Origin: Hypericibacter terrae
GTDB lineage: Bacteria; Pseudomonadota; Alphaproteobacteria; Dongiales; Dongiaceae
DNA length: 64,000 bases
Direction of reading: 5' to 3'
Assembly (NCBI RefSeq): GCF_008728855.1
Contig: NZ_CP042906.1
Span: 1,364,001-1,428,000, forward strand
Under the pieces are notes generated by a model, which was not told the DNA's origin, did not search any database, and saw only the letters and a program-made list of their open reading frames with translations. The stretch's first letter is position 1. The number at the start of each line of letters is the position of its first letter. Shown here in pieces: positions 60,417 to 64,000 of the stretch. Made by a program: the position numbers and the translations under genes.

Positions 60417-60944
60417 ATGGCTCGACGCACGGCCAGTATCAACAGAGCGCCGGTGCTGACGCTGTGGGCTGCGATTGTTGCCCAGCGCCTGGGATTCAAT
60501 CGAGCGGAGGCCCTGACACTGGGAAAAGCCGTGGCCGGCATGAATGCCTATGCCAAGGGGGTCAGGCTCGGCATCTATGAGCCCAGTCCCCAAAGCGTCA
60601 AAGAGCAGCGCGAAAAGATGAAGCATGGCGAGCATCTCCATGTCGCCCTCCTCAATCGCGCCGTGCCGGTCGCACGCACACCGGAAGGGCTCCGGGCGTT
60701 GGCCAAGGAGAAGCCCGTCGATCCGAAATCGGTCGGAAAATACCTTGAGAGCAAGTTCGGGGACGCGCTCGGTGACGTGGCTGGCGCCATGACCAAGCTC
60801 GCCGCTTCCATGCCGCCTAAGGATTTGGCCGCGAAGGCCTACAAACTGTATGAGGAGTTCCGGCCCGAGATTCCGGAAGGCGTTCGGGGCTGGGGCGCCG
60901 CCAGCCTGCTCGATCTGAAGCTCATTGAAGATCTGGCGCCCTAA
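60417..60944 (+). CDS. conserved hypothetical protein
   Basis: A 175-residue soluble protein. The N-terminal part (TASINRAPVLTLWAAIVAQR, LGFNRAEALTLGKAVAGM) looks like a small helical domain found in uncharacterised proteobacterial proteins; I know no function. Helices continue with KSVGKYLESKFGDAL and end KLYEEFRPEIPEG. GGGAGGAGC precedes the ATG at 60417. An upstream in-frame extension overlaps the preceding gene and is rejected. Confidence 0.68.
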   Translation: MARRTASINRAPVLTLWAAIVAQRLGFNRAEALTLGKAVAGMNAYAKGVRLGIYEPSPQSVKEQREKMKHGEHLHVALLNRAVPVARTPEGLRALAKEKPVDPKSVGKYLESKFGDALGDVAGAMTKLAASMPPKDLAAKAYKLYEEFRPEIPEGVRGWGAASLLDLKLIEDLAP

Positions 60945-61459
60945 GCGCTCGATGGCCACCGCCGCGAAGACTCTGGCTATCAAAGTTTCGCTCTGATTGG
61001 GGCGGCGTGACCTGGTGGCCGCGGGGTGGCGCCCACAAGCTATTGTCGGGAGTCCTCATGCATCCGACTTCGGGTCATCGCGCACCGCAGGCTGTGCAGA
61101 CTGCGCGGTCAAGCACAGCTTGAATCGAGAAGGCGCCTCCGAGCTTCTCGATTGGTGGCTCAAGAGGCGCCGGAACGCTGGGTCCGCAGCCTGTGCGGTC
61201 GCAGTTCAAATAGAGATCCTGGCGGCACTGGCGCAGATCGCCTAGCGTTCCCATCCGGCGCTTGTCTTTGACCCGTCCCATGATGCTAACAGGCTCCACT
61301 GAGGCGAGTCTCAGTGCGCTATGCCACCAGACATACCCATAATCAGCAAGACGGGTTTCAGCATAGAAGCGGCCTTAGCGAGGATTCCCCACGCGGCAAG
61401 GTCCACAATTGAGACGACAACATGTCAGCTAACGCGTTGTTTGCCGCCACAGTCCCGAG
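60945..61459. other. intergenic region without recognisable gene
   Basis: About 515 bases between convergent genes. Only short unconvincing frames occur on either strand. AGGCTGTGCAGACTGCGCGG near 61088 and CAGCCTGTGCGGTCGCAG near 61189 are loosely similar. Nothing else is seen. Confidence 0.4.
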
Positions 61460-62281
61460 CTACGTCAGAAGCGCCATGGGGCTGCCGACATCGACGACAC
61501 CGATGCCCCCATGGGCCTTGTAACCCAGTACTTCTTGGACCCGTTTGGGCATCGCGCGAACGGTTTCGATGGGAACGGTGAGGAAGGTGTTCTCCTCGGT
61601 GCGCAGCCAACCTACGACGAAGCCGAAGAACATGCCGCGCCGCCACTGGTCGGTCGTCGTGTTGGCACCACCACCATGCATGGTGGTGCCAAGATAGAGT
61701 AGCGCCGAGCCCGCCAGCATCTCGGCCCTCTTGATCTCATGCGGCTGCGCTACCCTTTCGGGATCCCAGAGGTGGCTGCCAGGTACTACCTGGGTCGCGC
61801 CGTTCTCCACCGTGAAGTCGGTGAGCGCGAACATCGCCTCGACCTGCAACTGAGGTTTCGGAGGCTTCAAGTGGGGCCAAGCATCCTCGTCGCGGTGCAG
61901 GAGCTGGGCGTTCTCACCTGGGCCGATCTGGATGAGCTGCCCGGTGTTCAACAGATAGTCATCGCAGTTAGGCAGCAGGAGTTCGTCGGCGATGCGGGTC
62001 ATGAACGAAGACTCCAGAATCGTCCAGAACGTCCTCGACTTCGCCGGCAGACCGTCGATCCGGATCGTCCGCTTGCCGTAGAACTCCACGAAGAAATCAT
62101 TGGTGGGATTACGGAGCCCGGGCGCCGTCTCGGCGATGGCAACATCGAGTTCGTGGTTGATAGAGACCAGCTGTTGCGCAGAGAGTGCGTTCGTCACGAT
62201 CGCCGCGCCGTCGCGACGCAATACCACGGCCATATCTTTGGCGGAGGTCGAGGAATCGATCCGCTCCAACTCATTTTTCAT
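61460..62281 (-). CDS. phytanoyl-CoA dioxygenase family protein
   Basis: A 273-residue Fe(II)/2-oxoglutarate oxygenase of the PhyH type. The iron triad is His129 and Asp131 in LLHRDEDAW and His202 in TTMHGGGANTT; the 2-oxoglutarate Arg is in QWRRGMFFG (214/215). PGSHLWDPERVAQPHE is typical of the family. Hydroxylates a small organic substrate that cannot be told. The ATG at 62281 follows GGGGGAGGAC; a further ATG at 62326 lacks such a site. Confidence 0.85.
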   Translation of the reverse strand: MKNELERIDSSTSAKDMAVVLRRDGAAIVTNALSAQQLVSINHELDVAIAETAPGLRNPTNDFFVEFYGKRTIRIDGLPAKSRTFWTILESSFMTRIADELLLPNCDDYLLNTGQLIQIGPGENAQLLHRDEDAWPHLKPPKPQLQVEAMFALTDFTVENGATQVVPGSHLWDPERVAQPHEIKRAEMLAGSALLYLGTTMHGGGANTTTDQWRRGMFFGFVVGWLRTEENTFLTVPIETVRAMPKRVQEVLGYKAHGGIGVVDVGSPMALLT

Positions 62282-62899
62282 GCCGTCCTCCCCCGTCTTC
62301 GATTGGCCCCAATACGCGCAATCCATGGTCCCCTGAGACTGCGACCACCCTGATCCTCGCGTGCTTTACGCGAACCAGCAACAGGCGTGAGCATCGCATA
62401 GCGGTTCCTCGCGCGCGGGGGTGCCTGTGGAAGGTCGCCTTCATCGACACGCGCCAGGACTAGTTAATTCGCCAGGGCTTTGAAAAGAATCAAATCCGCT
62501 GACGCAATCGAACGCTGGCTTGAATCCCGCAAATACCGTGTGCCCATTGTGCAGAGATGATACTGCCCGCTGCAAAGGTCTGCCCGTTCTGCGGACGCGA
62601 TAGGACCTCCAGCAACGCCGCGCCGATCCAATCGACGGGCGACATCAAGAAGGTAGGGCGCAATCCAGCTGTCGCTTTGGCGAAGCCCGGACTGTGCAGA
62701 GGTGCCGTCTCGACATCCGGGGCGCCCTCGTACCCTCGCCGTCCTCGACGCTGTGCACCCCTTATTTTGGCTTTCAGAATAGAGCCGAGTGGGGCTCGAA
62801 AGAGGCGCATGGTGTTATCCATGCGTTACCCCGTGACGGGTTTTGGGACCGGTCAGCTCAATAACGGCTTGGATTTACGTGCAGATATTCATCGGGAAA
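62282..62899. other. intergenic region
   Basis: About 620 bases. A segment around 62570-62800 (CTGCCCGTTCTGCGGACGCG, then TTTGGCGAAGCCCGGACTGT) looks like a dispersed non-coding element, but only one copy is in the window. No supported gene. Confidence 0.4.
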
Positions 62900-62976
62900 T
62901 GGTCGGAGTGAGAGGATTCGAACCTCCGGCCCCTGCGTCCCGAACACAGTGCTCTACCAGGCTGAGCTACACTCCG
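62900..62976 (-). tRNA. tRNA-Pro (anticodon CGG)
   Basis: On the minus strand a 77-base cloverleaf begins CGGAGTGTAGC and ends with an encoded CCA. The acceptor stem CGGAGTG pairs with CACTCCG. The anticodon stem CTGTG/CGCAG holds the loop TTCGGGA, giving anticodon CGG (codon CCG). The T arm contains GGTTCGAATCC. D-arm GCTCAGCCTGGTAGAGC is normal. Confidence 0.96.
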
Positions 62977-63080
62977 ATGGGCGGGGCGGGTTATAGCCGC
63001 TGGGCGGCCGGCCCGCAAGGGTCGGAAAAGCGATTTCGCCGCCAGGGGTTAGGTATCGGCGGTCGGTGCCGGTGGGCGGC

Positions 63081-64000
63081 CTAGTAGGCCCGTTCGATGC
63101 AGAAATCGACCACCTCGAGCAGCGCGTGCTTCTCCTCGCAATCGGGGAAGATGCCGAGCGCGTCGCGGGCGATGGCGCCGTAATGGGCCGCGCGGGCGAC
63201 CGTGTCGCGCAGCGCGCCATGGCGCTCCATGAGCTCGATCCCGTGGGCCAGATCGCTCTCGTCCTGCTTGAGTTCCTCCAGCGTGCGCCGCCAGAAGGCG
63301 CGCTCCTCGGTGCCGCCGCGCCGGTAAGCCAGCACCACCGGCAGCGTGATCTTGCCCTCGCGGAAATCGTCGCCAACCGTCTTGCCCAGCTCCGACTGCC
63401 GCGCCGAATAATCGAGCATGTCGTCGATCAGCTGGAAGGCGATGCCGAGATTGAGGCCGTAGCTTTCGAGCGCCTCCTCCTCGACCTTGGGCCGGTCCGC
63501 CACCACCGCGCCGACGCGGCAGGCGGCCGCGAACAGGGCCGCCGTCTTGCAGCGGATGACCTCGAGATAGGCCTGCTCGCTGGTTTCGGTGTCGTTGCTG
63601 GTGACGAGCTGCAGCACCTCGCCTTCGGCGATCACGGCCGAGGCGGAAGAGAGGATGTCGAGCACCTTGAGCGAGCCGTCGGCCACCATGAGCTGGAAGG
63701 CGCGGCTGAAGAGGAAGTCGCCCACCAGCACCGAGGCCTTGTTGCCCCAGACCGCGTTGGCGGTGGCAAGCCCGCGCCGCAGATCGCTGTCGTCGACCAC
63801 GTCGTCATGGAGCAGGGTCGCGGTGTGGATGAATTCAACGGTCGCGGCCAGCGCCTTGTGGCGGTCGCCGCGATAATTGCAGAGCCGCGCCGCGGTCAGG
63901 GTGAGGAGGGGGCGCAGCCGCTTGCCGCCGGCGGCGATGATGTGGCCGGCCAGCTGCGGGATCAGTGCCACCGGACTCTGCATATGGCGCAGGATCAGGG
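63081..64000 (-). CDS. ispB: polyprenyl diphosphate synthase (octaprenyl type), partial
   Basis: The 3' part of an all-trans polyprenyl diphosphate synthase; the start lies beyond the right edge. It makes the long isoprenoid tail of ubiquinone. Both Asp-rich motifs are present, LLHDDVVDDSDLRRG and QLIDDMLDYSA, together with GGKRLRPLLTL and GDFLFSRAF. The last visible residues upstream (LRHMQSPVALIPQLAGH) fit the family, so the frame is coding to the edge. The stop is TAG at 63081-63083. Chain length (C40 or C50) cannot be fixed by eye. Confidence 0.92.
   Translation of the reverse strand, partial: LILRHMQSPVALIPQLAGHIIAAGGKRLRPLLTLTAARLCNYRGDRHKALAATVEFIHTATLLHDDVVDDSDLRRGLATANAVWGNKASVLVGDFLFSRAFQLMVADGSLKVLDILSSASAVIAEGEVLQLVTSNDTETSEQAYLEVIRCKTAALFAAACRVGAVVADRPKVEEEALESYGLNLGIAFQLIDDMLDYSARQSELGKTVGDDFREGKITLPVVLAYRRGGTEERAFWRRTLEELKQDESDLAHGIELMERHGALRDTVARAAHYGAIARDALGIFPDCEEKHALLEVVDFCIERAY

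Noticed and set aside
60997-61299. Small frames on both strands between 60945 and 61459
   Set aside because: No good ribosome sites, no family resemblance and unusual composition; treated as non-coding.
62557-63084. A 175-codon plus-strand frame containing GVRGFEPPAPASRTQCST
   Set aside because: That segment is the reverse reading of tRNA-Pro, a well-known annotation artefact; the upstream part has no homology that I recognise.

Overview
The window is GC-rich, densely coded DNA from an alphaproteobacterium, most likely in or near the Rhodospirillales. The evidence is an acpXL-type very-long-chain acyl carrier protein locus, a DUF2336 protein, a DUF1127 protein, GC-rich palindromic intergenic repeats of a kind common in alphaproteobacteria, and frequent GTG and TTG starts. 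The placement is inferred from gene content only; no 16S gene is present.

Layout. 1-0.8 kb: 5' part of an IS4-type transposase. 1-8.7 kb: pgi, then a co-directional acpXL-fabZ-fabF2-fabF1-adh locus matching the rhizobial lipid A very-long-chain fatty acid genes, ending in a methyltransferase-cupin fusion; no LpxXL acyltransferase is present. 8.9-16.7 kb: aldose epimerase, DUF983 protein, amidase, a crotonase-like plus CaiB-like pair, an MFS permease and a flavin amine oxidase. 17-19.8 kb: ornithine cyclodeaminase-like protein in an operon with two EamA exporters. 20.2-24.5 kb: a GrdB-like protein, then a MarR regulator divergent from hpd-maiA-phhA (phenylalanine/tyrosine catabolism), with a well-formed promoter and an 18-bp palindromic operator between them. 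24.5-30.5 kb: LysR regulator, cupin, polar amino-acid ABC importer, cytoplasmic gamma-glutamyltransferase-like enzyme, second cupin; this looks like uptake and cleavage of an unknown gamma-glutamyl compound. 30.5-38.4 kb: GNAT, mmsA, small exported protein, phosphodiesterase, second amidase, hybrid-free sensor kinase, apt. 38.6-42.3 kb: Mla-type lipid transport operon (STAS-permease, ATPase, MCE protein, PqiC-like lipoprotein). 42.3-45 kb: class III aminotransferase and a DUF2336 protein.

45-62 kb is the accessory part. It has two independent local duplications, each pairing a tiny lipoprotein with a decayed piece of a neighbouring membrane-protein gene. The four tiny lipoproteins share a C-x-G-x9-C spacing although the two pairs are otherwise unlike. 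It also has a paralogous pair of small soluble proteins, two homologous terminator-ended putative RNAs flanking a DUF1127 gene, a 5'-truncated chemoreceptor, an N-terminally truncated SRAP gene, and a frameshifted phage-type methyltransferase. The right end carries a phytanoyl-CoA-dioxygenase-like gene, tRNA-Pro(CGG) and the 3' part of a polyprenyl diphosphate synthase gene.

Several families of GC-rich inverted repeats sit between genes throughout. Functions are assigned by recognising families and motifs by eye; no database search was possible.
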